A DNA stretch of 64,000 bases from Promethearchaeota archaeon. GTDB taxonomy: Archaea; Asgardarchaeota; Lokiarchaeia; Sigynarchaeales; SOKP01. This document shows positions 16,070-25,834 of this stretch, one piece after another; positions within the stretch are counted from its first letter, which is position 1; every line of letters begins with the position of its first letter. The DNA lies in the NCBI GenBank assembly GCA_030605085.1, contig JAUWBH010000009.1, forward strand, positions 1-64,000, read 5' to 3'. Position numbers and translations under genes: made by a program. The notes beneath the pieces are model-generated. The model was not told where the DNA came from. It did not search any database and saw only the letters and a program-made list of their open reading frames with translations.

Positions 16070-18740
16070 ATTTTCTATTGAGGTTATATTTACAATCGTT
16101 TAAATTAAAAAAATAATTGATTAAAAGAAATAACTCGTTATGACTTAATTTTACTTCACGACACGAAGCTAAGGCCGCAAATAAGCCGTCCATTTGAAAC
16201 GACTTCTTATCAATTAACAAATCGTCTAATTGCATTTCCATTTCTTTTGCTCTCAAAATTTGTTCTTTGAGCGTTCTATTAAACTCGTTTAATCTTTTTC
16301 TTTTAACACCAGGTTTTTCAGAAAAGATTATATCTTTAAAATCCTTCTCAATTCTACCTATTATAGGCTCCAAAACACCTATAGATTCTTCAAATAAATT
16401 AATTCTTTTAAGTAAAGCGTAGACAATATCAGTTTCAATAGTACCATCGATGAAAAAATTATAGATATAAATTTCTCGGGATTTTTGACCTATTCTATCT
16501 AACCTACCGATCCTTTGTTCAAGTTTCATAGGATTCCAAGGAAGATCGTAATTCACTAAGGTTCTACAAAACTGAAAATTTCTTCCTTCTCCTCCTATCT
16601 CGGTAGAAATCAATACAGAAAATTTCTTGCTTGAACGGAACCTCTCGACGGCGGCATCTTTTTCTTCTTGATTTAATCCCCCATAAAAGAGTTCAACGAA
16701 ATAACCTCGTTCTTGCTCAGCTAATAAATTTTTCAAGAAAATTAGGGTATCTACGAACTGAGTAAAGATTAATATTTTCTCATTTGGATTATTCTCGTAA
16801 ATCTGGTTGATTAATTGAATTAATTTGTCTGATTTTGAATCGTAGGGTAAACTTTTTAATTTGTCGTAGAACTCTTTGAGTATTTTTTCTTGGTTTTTAA
16901 GATCTAGGCTTTCCTTATCTTTTTCTTGATGTGCTAAACCATTTAAATTTTCACTCAGTTCAGAATCAATATACTCCTCTTCTAATTCGGATTCATAATA
17001 CTCTGGATCTTCTTCTCTCAATGATTTAAAATCAAGAATTAAGCCTTTAAATCTATTAATTTGTTCTAATCTTCGCTCTAAACTTTTAAGAATGGCATAT
17101 TTTGAGCTAGTTAACAATTTTTGGAGAGTTGTTATTACAAAACCAAGCCCTATATTCTCTTTACTTAAGGACGAATTATAAATTTTAGCAAGATACAGTC
17201 TGATCTCATTATAGAGGTCTAATTCTTGTTTAGTTGGATTTACTATTATTGTTTTTACAATCCTCTTATTTAAGTATTCCTCAGAAATTACGTTTTTCTT
17301 TCTATTTCTGATGAGAAATTTTGATAAAGTATGATCCTTCTCGATTTTTTCTAATAATTTAGATTTGAAAGGACCACTTTTAATTTTAAGCAGAATTTGT
17401 TCAGTATTTTTTCCATTGTCAATATATTTAAGTTCTTTTAGAAGTTTTACGGTATTTTTTACTTCAAAAGTGTTTAATTTATCGATTTGATTAATATTGG
17501 TAACTAAAAGATTAATAAATGGCATATTTTTTCTAAAGTGTTCAAAATCGGAAAAATTATCGAAAGCTTCTGGTTGGATCAGGCCGATTAGAGAAAATAA
17601 CTCAAAGGAATGAAGTTGTAAAGGAGTTGCTGTTAATAAAAGCATACTTTGAGTCGTCGAACTTAACTTTCTTGCTAAAATATAATTTAGCGTTTCTCTA
17701 TAATTACCCGTGGAGGCGTTAATTAAATAGCGTCTTAGATGATGTGCCTCATCAAATACAACTAAATCCCACGAAATTTGCGATAATAGATCGGCGTATT
17801 TACGATTTCTAGCAAATTGTAGCGAACAAATAACTAAGTTATCGTAATAAAAAGGATTCAGAAGTAATTCAGGAATAGTATCACTCCCCTTGCATTTTAA
17901 CTCTTTTATTTTTTTTCCATCGTATATGGTAAATTCAATATTGAACTTGTTTTGCATTTCAAATTGCCATTGCTTAATTAGCGAAGCAGGTACTATAATT
18001 AAAACGCGCTCAGCAAGGTTTCTTGCCATCATTTCTTTAATATAAATACCGGCTTCAATCGTCTTTCCAAGGCCAACTTCGTCTGCTAAAATAACTTTAG
18101 GAAAATGCTCTTCTGCTAGTCTATGAGCTACATTTATCTGATGCGGCATTAAAGACAATCTAGAATTGGTAATACATTTTATTTGGTAAGATGTATAATA
18201 AGAATGGAACAAATTAACCCAATACTTAATCAAAAAATTCTCAGGAGGGTCTACTTTCTGACTTGAAATTAACCTTTTTATAGGGATTTCGTACTTAGCT
18301 TTAATATTAAGTTCTTCTATTTGATCTAATTTACCGTTTGGAAATAGAACCTCATAAGAGATAATTCCGTTTTGAAATAAAAAGTTTTTAGAATTAACTA
18401 CGCCAATACCTCTATTTGTTATAATTTTTTCGTTAATTTCAAAAATATAATGCATAAGGTCGATTGGATGGAGAATCTTAACAACGTTATCTTTAAACAA
18501 AACTTTAAATTTCGTTATTACTTGAGTATCTTCTTCGTCTAACGATTTTGACGCGGGTATTTCTAATTTTTTAACGATACGACCTATGCCTAAATTGGGA
18601 TTTAACTTATATAATACCAAATTATTTAAATTGAATTTTTGTCCTTGACAATATAAATTAAGGCATTTAGAAACTCTTGACTCTAATCCTTTACCGCAGA
18701 AGGCACACTTATAATTTAAGGAATTACTTTTCAAAATCAT
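16059..18740 (-). CDS. SNF2-family (RapA/HepA-like) DNA translocase with N-terminal zinc finger
   Basis: An 893-residue superfamily 2 ATPase. It has an N-terminal Cys cluster (CAFCGKG, then CLNLYCQG, residues 13-34), Walker A DEVGLGKT, motif II DEAHHLR, motif III LLTATP, and a helicase C-terminal domain with IFTQFVDT and the motif V/VI region EQRIGRLDRIGQ. RapA-like enzymes remodel nucleic-acid-protein complexes, and related SNF2 proteins occur in defence systems such as DISARM. Here there is no methyltransferase or nuclease beside it, so a defence role is only a possibility. Operon of two with the downstream coiled-coil gene. Confidence 0.88.
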   Translation of the reverse strand: MILKSNSLNYKCAFCGKGLESRVSKCLNLYCQGQKFNLNNLVLYKLNPNLGIGRIVKKLEIPASKSLDEEDTQVITKFKVLFKDNVVKILHPIDLMHYIFEINEKIITNRGIGVVNSKNFLFQNGIISYEVLFPNGKLDQIEELNIKAKYEIPIKRLISSQKVDPPENFLIKYWVNLFHSYYTSYQIKCITNSRLSLMPHQINVAHRLAEEHFPKVILADEVGLGKTIEAGIYIKEMMARNLAERVLIIVPASLIKQWQFEMQNKFNIEFTIYDGKKIKELKCKGSDTIPELLLNPFYYDNLVICSLQFARNRKYADLLSQISWDLVVFDEAHHLRRYLINASTGNYRETLNYILARKLSSTTQSMLLLTATPLQLHSFELFSLIGLIQPEAFDNFSDFEHFRKNMPFINLLVTNINQIDKLNTFEVKNTVKLLKELKYIDNGKNTEQILLKIKSGPFKSKLLEKIEKDHTLSKFLIRNRKKNVISEEYLNKRIVKTIIVNPTKQELDLYNEIRLYLAKIYNSSLSKENIGLGFVITTLQKLLTSSKYAILKSLERRLEQINRFKGLILDFKSLREEDPEYYESELEEEYIDSELSENLNGLAHQEKDKESLDLKNQEKILKEFYDKLKSLPYDSKSDKLIQLINQIYENNPNEKILIFTQFVDTLIFLKNLLAEQERGYFVELFYGGLNQEEKDAAVERFRSSKKFSVLISTEIGGEGRNFQFCRTLVNYDLPWNPMKLEQRIGRLDRIGQKSREIYIYNFFIDGTIETDIVYALLKRINLFEESIGVLEPIIGRIEKDFKDIIFSEKPGVKRKRLNEFNRTLKEQILRAKEMEMQLDDLLIDKKSFQMDGLFAALASCREVKLSHNELFLLINYFFNLNDCKYNLNRKFGS

Positions 18741-18810
18741 TATCTTTATAACATAGTTAGTATAATTACAAGTAAAAATCTTATTCTTTTAAATTAAAGA
18801 TGGAAATATT

Positions 18811-19677
18811 TTGGCTGAAGGTGAGATTGAACCTACTTATATAGGCAATAATGATGACTTAGTTTTTGTGGTACCTCAAGAGCTTTTTTCGATGAAAATG
18901 AGTCCTGACAAAAAATTGGACCCTAAGACTTCGAAATTGTTTAGCAAATACATAAGTGGTACTTTTAAAGGATTTCAAATCGCAATGAAATCAAAATTAG
19001 GCAACGAGAACAATACTAAAACTCAAACATCTCCTGAATTCTGGGATACTTTTGAAAAGAAGGCAAAAGAAATGGGAATTGACCTTATTGGTTATATTCC
19101 TGTTGATCCAAATTATATTTTTAAAAATTTTAAGATTTACGGTAAAAATGCCATTGTTCTAGGCATGGAAATGCAATGGGACCAAATCAAACACGCACCA
19201 AGCGTTTACGGTGCTATTGAGTCATTTAGAGTTTATGAAGAATTAGGCGAAAAAACTATAGAATTAGCGGAATATTTAAAGGGACTGGGATACAAAAGCG
19301 AAGCGCATCATCCTTTTGGTGGGAAACTACTTTTCACAGCTCACGCAGTAAAAGCAAATTTAGGAATAAAAGGAAGAAATGGCCTTGTTATTACTCCTGA
19401 ATTTGGGCCGCGCCAGAGGTGGAGTATTGTTTCAACCGATGCAGATATTCCTAGCAGACCAAAAAGAGATTTTAGTGAAATGGAGGAATATTGCATAAAA
19501 TGCGGATCGTGCATAAGAAACTGTAAAGGGGAAGCGGCTTACGAAGAACCAATTATAAAGGGAGGAGGATTGTACTATACACATATCGACCGCCCAAAAT
19601 GTATAGCTAGCTTATTAAACAATAATTATTGTTCTGTTTGCTTAAAGATTTGTCCAAAAGGAGAAGTAAAGGAATAG
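18811..19677 (+). CDS. Reductive-dehalogenase/QueG-like Fe-S protein
   Basis: A 288-residue cytosolic protein starting at a TTG. The core (about 75-215) matches the corrinoid-reductase fold shared by RdhA and QueG: GIDLIGY, AIVLGMEM, HHPFGGKL and LVITPEFGPRQRW. Two Fe-S motifs follow: CIKCGSCIRNC and a C-terminal YCSVCLKICPKG. It lacks the Tat signal of respiratory dehalogenases. RdhA-like genes are known from Lokiarchaeota; the substrate, and whether a corrinoid is bound, are not readable. A tandem paralogue follows. Confidence 0.75.
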   Translation: MAEGEIEPTYIGNNDDLVFVVPQELFSMKMSPDKKLDPKTSKLFSKYISGTFKGFQIAMKSKLGNENNTKTQTSPEFWDTFEKKAKEMGIDLIGYIPVDPNYIFKNFKIYGKNAIVLGMEMQWDQIKHAPSVYGAIESFRVYEELGEKTIELAEYLKGLGYKSEAHHPFGGKLLFTAHAVKANLGIKGRNGLVITPEFGPRQRWSIVSTDADIPSRPKRDFSEMEEYCIKCGSCIRNCKGEAAYEEPIIKGGGLYYTHIDRPKCIASLLNNNYCSVCLKICPKGEVKE

Positions 19678-19681
19678 TAGA

Positions 19682-19699
19682 AAAAAAAGTACTTTTTTT
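19682..19699 (+). terminator. A-run/T-run palindrome after the first Fe-S protein gene
   Basis: A run of A, then GTAC, then seven T form a perfect short palindrome right after the stop codon, followed by more T. This fits an archaeal U-tract terminator between the two tandem paralogues. Confidence 0.4.
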
Positions 19700-19729
19700 A
19701 TTTTTATAATATATTAAGGCGTTAATAAT

Positions 19730-20589
19730 TTGGTGAATGAAGAAATTAAACCTACTTACATAAGTAGCAATAAAAATCTAATTTATATAGAATCTAAAGA
19801 GCTTTATGAAATGAAAATGAGTCCCGAGATGAAGGAAAACCCCGAGGTTGTAAAGGAGTTAGTTAAATATTTTAGGGGAACTATGAAAGGACATAAAAAG
19901 GCAAAGAAATCTAAATTTGGTAACGAGAACAATACTAAAGTAGAAACAACACCAGAATTCTGGGAAAATTTTGAAATGAAAGCTAAAGAAATGGGAATCG
20001 ACCTTATAGGATACACTTCAGTTAACGAAAATTATATTTTTAAAAATAATGATATATACGGGAAAAACGCAATTATTTTCGGGATGGAAATGCGATGGGA
20101 AGGAATTAAGACCTCACCGAGCATTATTTGCCAAAGAGAAGTATTTAGGATATACAACGAATTAGGAAAAAAGACTATTGAATTAGCTAATTATTTGAAA
20201 AGTGAAGGTTACAAATCAGAGGCTCATCATCCATATAATGGTAAATTACTATATCCTGTTCACGTGGTCGCTGCAAATTTAGGAATAATGGGAAGAATGG
20301 GGCTTGTTATTACTCCTGAATTTGGACCACGCCAGAGATGGAGCATGATACTACGGATGCGGATATTCCTAATACGCTAAAAAGAGATTTTAGTGAAATG
20401 GAAGAATATTGCAAAAAATGCGGATCGTGCGTAAAAAATTGTAAGGGTGGTGCCATTTTAGAGAATCCGATTGAAAGAGAGGGCGGACTGGTAACTCGAA
20501 TAGATCGCGCAAAATGTATGCAAAGCTTACTAAACAATAATTACTGTTCTTTTTGTTTAAAAATATGCGCTCGAGGGATTCCAAAATAA
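19730..20589 (+). pseudogene. Second RdhA/QueG-like paralogue, broken by a one-base deletion
   Basis: The frame from the TTG at 19730 matches the preceding gene residue by residue through ITPEFGPRQRWS, then shifts at about 20346. Alignment with the first copy (agt att gtt tca acc gat) against the second (agc atg at- act acg gat) shows one missing base. The other frame continues with DADIPNTLKRDFSEMEEYC, CKKCGSCVKNC and YCSFCLKIC to a TAA at 20587-20589. Restored, the protein would be about 286 residues. Either a sequencing deletion or early pseudogenisation of the duplicate. Confidence 0.75.
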
Positions 20590-20646
20590 CAGTAAAATCG
20601 ATTATTTAATCTAAGTTTAATTTTAACTAATATTGTTGCCGGATAC

Positions 20647-21927
20647 TTAATATATTGGATATATAAAAGACTTCATTTTTGGAAACAGGACATCAATTAG
20701 AAATTCCCACTTTTTTTCGTATAAAAAATCATGGTTATACTGTAATAAATCTTCCCTAGTACGGTAACCTAAAATAAATGGTATTATGAGGTTTGGAGGG
20801 ATATTGATATGGTTTATATCACTAGTGCGCATTAAGTTAACTTCTTTTATCTCACCTTTTACGAATCTCAATTCCAAAGTCTCGCGATACGTATTAATAA
20901 TAAAATTTTCCGTTAATCCCGCAAAAGGACTATCTTTAATGCGCTGTTCGAGAACTGGAGATATTTTCTTAACGAATTTCTTCAGATCAACAAAATAGAT
21001 CTGCCAAGCGTAATGATCAAAAGTATTAGCACCCATGCTTAAGGCAGTTTCTACAAGAACACTGTTTTCGTAGATATTAAATCTAAGATATGGTTTATTA
21101 TGCTTTATACTTAGTCCTTTTAGCTTCTTAATAACAGCACGAGCCATATTATAAGTCAAATTCGAGACTTCAGTAACTATTAAACCTTTGCCAAAGCCCT
21201 CTTGCGTAATACGAAAATATCCTTTTATATTCTCAGTTTTATCTAATATAATCCATATCTCCATTGTAGGATCGAATTTAAGGGCAGGACTTAAAAGAAA
21301 GTGCCATATTTCTTCATTTCGTATAGATTTAATATCTAACTCCTCGATTATTTGGTTATACAAACTCATTAATGTAGGGATATCCTCAACGATCGCTTTA
21401 CGAAAACTTAAGATTTGTTGTTCAGAAGATAAAGTATTAGGTATTAAATGCAGGTCTAATCGATACCACATTTCAAGTGGTATTGCGTATTCGTAACCGA
21501 ACTGCTTATAAAAAAACGAAATTCCTTGAATATGAGTCGTGTCAAAATTATCCCTTTTTAACATTTCAACAAATCGTTCGTTTAATTTACGAATTAATCC
21601 TTTATCTCGATATTCTTTCAACGTTCCTACAGCACCCATTTCCCCGGACTTAATTTCCACATTTTCAAAACGCCAAATCCAAGGAATAAGACAAAGTGAG
21701 GAAACAATTCTTTTTTCAGATTCAACTTCAATAAAAATGAAATAATCTGGAACAGTATTTGGATGATTTAATATCAATGTTTTTATCAAACGCCCCACAC
21801 TTTCTTCATCCGGAAAAACTAATTCGTTAAAAACAACCAATCGGTCAACATCTTCCATAGAAGATACTGATTTCATTACTAAACCGTTATCCAATTTTTT
21901 AAAATATGGATTTGTGTTTGTAAACAT
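20647..21927 (-). CDS. GNAT-family N-acetyltransferase (Eis-like arrangement)
   Basis: A 426-residue protein. The N-terminal GNAT domain (about 15-175) contains the acetyl-CoA-binding EMGAVGTLKEYRDKGLIRKL and the following FFYKQFGYEYAI. A second, more diverged acyltransferase-like domain (about 180-310) and a C-terminal region of about 100 residues follow, as in the Eis/SCP2-containing group. The acceptor substrate cannot be predicted. Single gene convergent with the Fe-S pair. Confidence 0.78.
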   Translation of the reverse strand: MFTNTNPYFKKLDNGLVMKSVSSMEDVDRLVVFNELVFPDEESVGRLIKTLILNHPNTVPDYFIFIEVESEKRIVSSLCLIPWIWRFENVEIKSGEMGAVGTLKEYRDKGLIRKLNERFVEMLKRDNFDTTHIQGISFFYKQFGYEYAIPLEMWYRLDLHLIPNTLSSEQQILSFRKAIVEDIPTLMSLYNQIIEELDIKSIRNEEIWHFLLSPALKFDPTMEIWIILDKTENIKGYFRITQEGFGKGLIVTEVSNLTYNMARAVIKKLKGLSIKHNKPYLRFNIYENSVLVETALSMGANTFDHYAWQIYFVDLKKFVKKISPVLEQRIKDSPFAGLTENFIINTYRETLELRFVKGEIKEVNLMRTSDINHINIPPNLIIPFILGYRTREDLLQYNHDFLYEKKWEFLIDVLFPKMKSFIYPIY

Positions 21928-22030
21928 CCTTGAGTTTCCTTTTTATTTTTTAATTAATTGCTATAATTAAATTCGCTAAAATTAAATAATTTTAAACCTA
22001 AAAAAATAGAAAAGAAAAGTTTGTTTATTC

Positions 22031-22384
22031 TTATTTTTTCCAATAAATCTTTTCTCCACATGCTGGACAAAATTTTTCAGTAACGCTCGTACCGCAACTA
22101 GGACAGAATTTTGCATCTTCTGTAGGTTGTTGAGTTAGCTCTTGAGGTTGCGTTTCTTCAACTATCTGCGGTTTTTTAGGGATTTTTGATTTATCCTTTT
22201 TGATAGGTCTTAAGGTATCCTTTAGACTGCAAATTGGGCAATACGGTCTCCGTTTATAATAATAAATGAGGTAGAAAATCCATCCTACGCAAGTAAAGCA
22301 AAGTAATAAAATAAATAAGAAAGTATTGAAATCTTTTTGGACTTGAACTTCTCTCTTACAATGTTCACAATACATGTCAACCAT
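22031..22384 (-). CDS. Membrane-anchored double zinc-ribbon protein
   Basis: A 117-residue protein: an N-terminal CEHC knuckle, a hydrophobic segment (about residues 20-44, FLFILLLCFTCVGWIFYLIY), CPIC just after it, a proline/glutamine-rich linker, and a C-terminal zinc ribbon CPSCGTSV..CPACGEK. Such proteins are common in Asgard and other archaea and are usually of unknown function. It lies 45 bases upstream of an AT-rich spacer, separate from the reductase gene. Confidence 0.65.
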   Translation of the reverse strand: MVDMYCEHCKREVQVQKDFNTFLFILLLCFTCVGWIFYLIYYYKRRPYCPICSLKDTLRPIKKDKSKIPKKPQIVEETQPQELTQQPTEDAKFCPSCGTSVTEKFCPACGEKIYWKK

Positions 22385-22429
22385 AAGATAATATAAAGTT
22401 CCGATTTTAAAAAGATTATTCTAAGTGAT

Positions 22430-24367
22430 CTAGAACTTTCTATTTACTGAATACCCGTCATGAATCGCTTCCAACAATCTTCTCGCTTTAAAACAATCCC
22501 CGATTGCGTGTACTTTTACATATCTATCCTTTAACGCTTTATACAAGTCCTTATTTGGCTCCATGCCAAGGGCAAGAACTACTGTATCTGCTTCAAGTAA
22601 AGAAGAAGATCTTCCTTCTTTCACGACAACTACACCATCATCGTTAATGCTCTTAACTTCTGTAGAAGTAAATTGTTTAATACCCCAGCGATTAATCCTC
22701 ATTACAGTTGACCAGCGAGTGCTAGGCCCTATATCCCTTGCAATCTTTTGGAGTTTTTCAACGATCGTAACATCCTTGCCTTTAGAAGCTAGGAACTCAG
22801 CAGTTTCGCAACCAATCATCCCTCCTCCCAATATTACGATTTTATCACCCGTGTCTATAACTCCTTTTAATACATCGATAGCGGTACACACATTTTTCTT
22901 ATCTACTCCAGGAATCTCAGGTATAGTTGGTCGTGCGCCCGTAGCTATAATTATTTCGTCAGCTTTTGCGTTAATCACCTCTTGTGCAGTCGCCTCCTTT
23001 CCAAGTTCAACTCGAATTCTTAGTTTTCTCATCTGATAAGTCAAATAATCTATTAAGCATTTATTTTCTTCTTTATGGGGTGCTATAGAGGATACGATTA
23101 AATTTCCGCCAAGATGATTATTTTTCTCCCATAATGTTACTACATGTCCCCGATACGCTGCAACGCGAGCAGCTTCCATTCCAGCAGGATCTGCACCAAC
23201 AATTAGAATTTTTTTTGCAATTTCTGTTCTAGGAATTTTTTTTGCTTCTTTGCCAACTTCAGCGTTTACAGTACAAGTAACGCGTTTTACTCTCACTGTT
23301 TGGTCAAAGCAACGACAACAGCCTATGCACATATTAATATCGTCAAAATCCCCTTTGATTGCTTTTTGAGGAAAATAGGGATCGGCTAGAAATGCCCTGC
23401 CCATGTGGACCATATCGGCTCTTCCTTCTCTTATCACTAAATCAGCTAATCTGGGATCGTTAATACGACCACCTGTAACAACCGGAATATTTACAACCTT
23501 CTTCATAGCTTCTGCGAGATGAACGAATGCACCTCTGGGAACAGACATAGGCAACATAGGTTTAGGAGATTCGTGCCACCCGGCCCATGCATGTATCGAA
23601 GAGACTCCTGCCTGTTCTGCCCTTTTTGCCATAATTTGTGAGTCCTCAATCGTTGTTCCTCCAGGCATGTATTCTTCAGCGCTTATTTTATAGAATATGG
23701 GATAAAGTTGCCCCAATTTTTTCCTAATATTTTTAATACATTCCACTATGAAAGTTGCTCGCTCAGCGGGAGTTTTTCCCCCAAACCTGTCGTATCTTTT
23801 ATTAGTAAGAGAAGAAGCAAACTGACTTATTAAATATCCCGTAGAACCCATCAATTCTATGCCTTCAAATCCCGCCTCAGCACATCTTCTTGATGATTCT
23901 CCAAATTTCTCTACCAGAGCCTCCACTTCTTCTGTAGATAATTCTCTAGGCAACTCATCGAATAAGCGCTGGTCGGATGCAAGTGCGGAAGGTGCCACAG
24001 GCTTTGCTCCAGTCATCACCGAGTGGCAGTATCTCCCTCCGTGCGATAATTCTATCATAGGACAAGCACCTTCTTTCTTAATCGCATCTGCTAATTTTTT
24101 TAAACTGGGAATATATTTATCATCGTCAGAAGCCAAGTTAAACGGACCAAGAGTGGCACCCACAGGATAATCTACAATCGCCATTTCTACCATTATTAAA
24201 TCTACCCCTCCCTTGGCCCTTTCTGCATAATAATTTATCATTCGATCCGTAACTTGTCCATTACGAGCATAAACAGTCGTCATTGGTGCCATCATTATCC
24301 TATTGCTTAACTCTAAGTCCCCTATCGTTATAGGTTTAAACAAATTTTCGACTTCTTTAGGGATCAT
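22430..24367 (-). CDS. FadH-like NADH:flavin oxidoreductase / 2,4-dienoyl-CoA reductase family
   Basis: A 645-residue multidomain flavoenzyme. It has an N-terminal Old-Yellow-Enzyme TIM barrel binding FMN (NRIMMAPM at the start), a [4Fe-4S] motif CIGCCRCF with a downstream CTVN, an FAD-binding Rossmann domain (ILIVGADPAGMEAARVA) and a nested NAD(P)-binding domain (VILGGGMIGCETAEFLA). This is the layout of 2,4-dienoyl-CoA reductase and of trimethylamine dehydrogenase. The acyl-CoA enzymes in the next 10 kb favour enoate or dienoyl-CoA reduction. The first glycine motif reads GADPAG where GAGPAG is usual. Confidence 0.88.
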   Translation of the reverse strand: MIPKEVENLFKPITIGDLELSNRIMMAPMTTVYARNGQVTDRMINYYAERAKGGVDLIMVEMAIVDYPVGATLGPFNLASDDDKYIPSLKKLADAIKKEGACPMIELSHGGRYCHSVMTGAKPVAPSALASDQRLFDELPRELSTEEVEALVEKFGESSRRCAEAGFEGIELMGSTGYLISQFASSLTNKRYDRFGGKTPAERATFIVECIKNIRKKLGQLYPIFYKISAEEYMPGGTTIEDSQIMAKRAEQAGVSSIHAWAGWHESPKPMLPMSVPRGAFVHLAEAMKKVVNIPVVTGGRINDPRLADLVIREGRADMVHMGRAFLADPYFPQKAIKGDFDDINMCIGCCRCFDQTVRVKRVTCTVNAEVGKEAKKIPRTEIAKKILIVGADPAGMEAARVAAYRGHVVTLWEKNNHLGGNLIVSSIAPHKEENKCLIDYLTYQMRKLRIRVELGKEATAQEVINAKADEIIIATGARPTIPEIPGVDKKNVCTAIDVLKGVIDTGDKIVILGGGMIGCETAEFLASKGKDVTIVEKLQKIARDIGPSTRWSTVMRINRWGIKQFTSTEVKSINDDGVVVVKEGRSSSLLEADTVVLALGMEPNKDLYKALKDRYVKVHAIGDCFKARRLLEAIHDGYSVNRKF

Positions 24368-24701
24368 AATTGAATTTATTACCCTTAATTATTTAAAAGT
24401 TGTTGATTTGAAATTTCTATACTTTTTTATTACATTTATAATCAGAAATAAAATCTTCTTAGACAAATTAAGAAAAGTTTAGTCTAAAATTGAAAAAAAA
24501 AAATTGAACTTTCTGAATATTTTTCATACTTCTTCACTAAAGTAGACTATTAAAATGAATAAAATGCTATTCAAATTATTTCAAATAATACTATCAACAA
24601 TATTTTGTTAAATTATTTGTGGCATTAGTCTGATAATTTTGTCGATGATTTTACTTGAATAACAAAAAACTAAATGGCGGGGGAAATTCCTCCTGATTTC
24701 T
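24368..24701. other. AT-rich spacer with a 30-bp repeat and possible decayed membrane-protein N terminus
   Basis: Holds one copy of a 30-base sequence found identically at 31018-31047 (here 24431-24460). From about 24612 the + frame reads hydrophobic residues (ICGISLIILSMILLE), interrupted by a TAA at 24660, in the same frame as the small gene at 24702, so an older N-terminal part may have been lost. Confidence 0.45.
24431..24460 (+). repeat. Dispersed 30-bp repeat, copy 1
   Basis: Identical over 30 bases to 31018-31047 (begins tacatttataatcagaaata and ends with cttctt). Both copies follow T-rich stretches in non-coding DNA. Confidence 0.8.
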
Positions 24702-24881
24702 ATGATTTTAATCCTTATTAATACTGTTTATGTAGTTTGGTTTAATATTGTATCGCCTCCTCCAAATATTCCAAGATCAATTATATTTAGCCTTTTTATA
24801 TATGGTAGTGTTATAACTGCTTATTTCGCATGGATTATGCCAGAATGGTTAGAGAGATGGCTAATAAAAGAAGAAAAATAA
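24702..24881 (+). CDS. Small two-helix membrane protein, possibly truncated
   Basis: A 59-residue product: hydrophobic helix at residues 1-16, SPPPNIPRS turn, second helix (IIFSLFIYGSVITAYFAWI), then a charged end EWLERWLIKEEK. The same frame is open upstream to a TAA at 24660 with further hydrophobic codons, so this may be the surviving part of a three-helix protein. No clear ribosome-binding site. Confidence 0.4.
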   Translation: MILILINTVYVVWFNIVSPPPNIPRSIIFSLFIYGSVITAYFAWIMPEWLERWLIKEEK

Positions 24882-25061
24882 TTTACACCTTTTTTTTATT
24901 TTAATTTAAAATCTATAACATATCTAACCAATTATTTTGATATTTCCTAACTTTTAAATGAAATTAATAATATCCATCATATTTTTTCTCACTACACACC
25001 TACTTATCTTATTTTATTATGAGAAGAGAATTGTTATATATTCTGACGAATTATATCGATT

Positions 25062-25823
25062 ATGAATCTTGAATATTTAAAGCTTTCTGTAAATGAAAAG
25101 GTAGCAACGGTTACTATTCATCGTCCAGATAAAAGAAATGCACTTTCTCCCGAAGTCTTGAGCGAGATTGAAAATTTGTTTAAAGAACTTAGTGAAAGAA
25201 AAGATGTCAATATAATAGTCCTCACTGGAGGAGAGCGATATTTTTCGGCAGGTTTTGACCTTAATTTTATTCGAACACTTGAAAAAGTATCTAATGAGGA
25301 TTTTACTGCTCTTTTTCATCGAGCCTACAGAGCAATAATGTTTTGTAGTCAGCCAGTTATCGCTGCAGTAGGAGGAGCGGCAATTGCTGGCGGTTTCGAC
25401 CTTACGCTAATATGTGATATACGTTATGCTTCTGAAAGAGCAAAATTTGGGCAACGAGAAGTTGCACTTTCACTTAATCCCATTATGGACCCGCTCTGGC
25501 GAATCATCGGATTTGGAAATGCCATGGAGGTTGCCCTAACAGGTAGAATTTATGATGCTCATGAAGCAGAAAGAATGGGATACGTAAGTAAAGTCTTTCC
25601 TGAAGGTCAATTATTAGAAAATGTTGCTGAAATCGCGAATAATATGGCTAAATATGATCGAATGTGCTTAAAAGAGATTAAACAACTTGGTCAAAAAGTT
25701 GTAAATTATGATTTAGATGGTGCCATGAAACTGCAAGAATGGCTTTTTAGAACATATATCGGTGCGGAAGATAATCACAAAAGAGTTGACGCTCTGCTAG
25801 AAAGTTTAAAGAAAAAAGATTAA
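25062..25823 (+). CDS. Enoyl-CoA hydratase/isomerase family protein
   Basis: A 253-residue crotonase-fold enzyme. The oxyanion-hole and CoA-binding segments are RNALSPEVL, FSAGFDL and VGGAAIAGGFDLTLICD. One catalytic acid (Glu in FGQREVAL) is present, while the other usual Glu is Asp in GGFDL, so isomerase or hydrolase chemistry is as likely as hydration. Its neighbours include two 3-hydroxyacyl-CoA dehydrogenases, a thiolase and a dienoyl-CoA-reductase-like enzyme, consistent with beta-oxidation-type chemistry. Confidence 0.87.
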   Translation: MNLEYLKLSVNEKVATVTIHRPDKRNALSPEVLSEIENLFKELSERKDVNIIVLTGGERYFSAGFDLNFIRTLEKVSNEDFTALFHRAYRAIMFCSQPVIAAVGGAAIAGGFDLTLICDIRYASERAKFGQREVALSLNPIMDPLWRIIGFGNAMEVALTGRIYDAHEAERMGYVSKVFPEGQLLENVAEIANNMAKYDRMCLKEIKQLGQKVVNYDLDGAMKLQEWLFRTYIGAEDNHKRVDALLESLKKKD

Positions 25824-25834
25824 AAAATTGCCTC

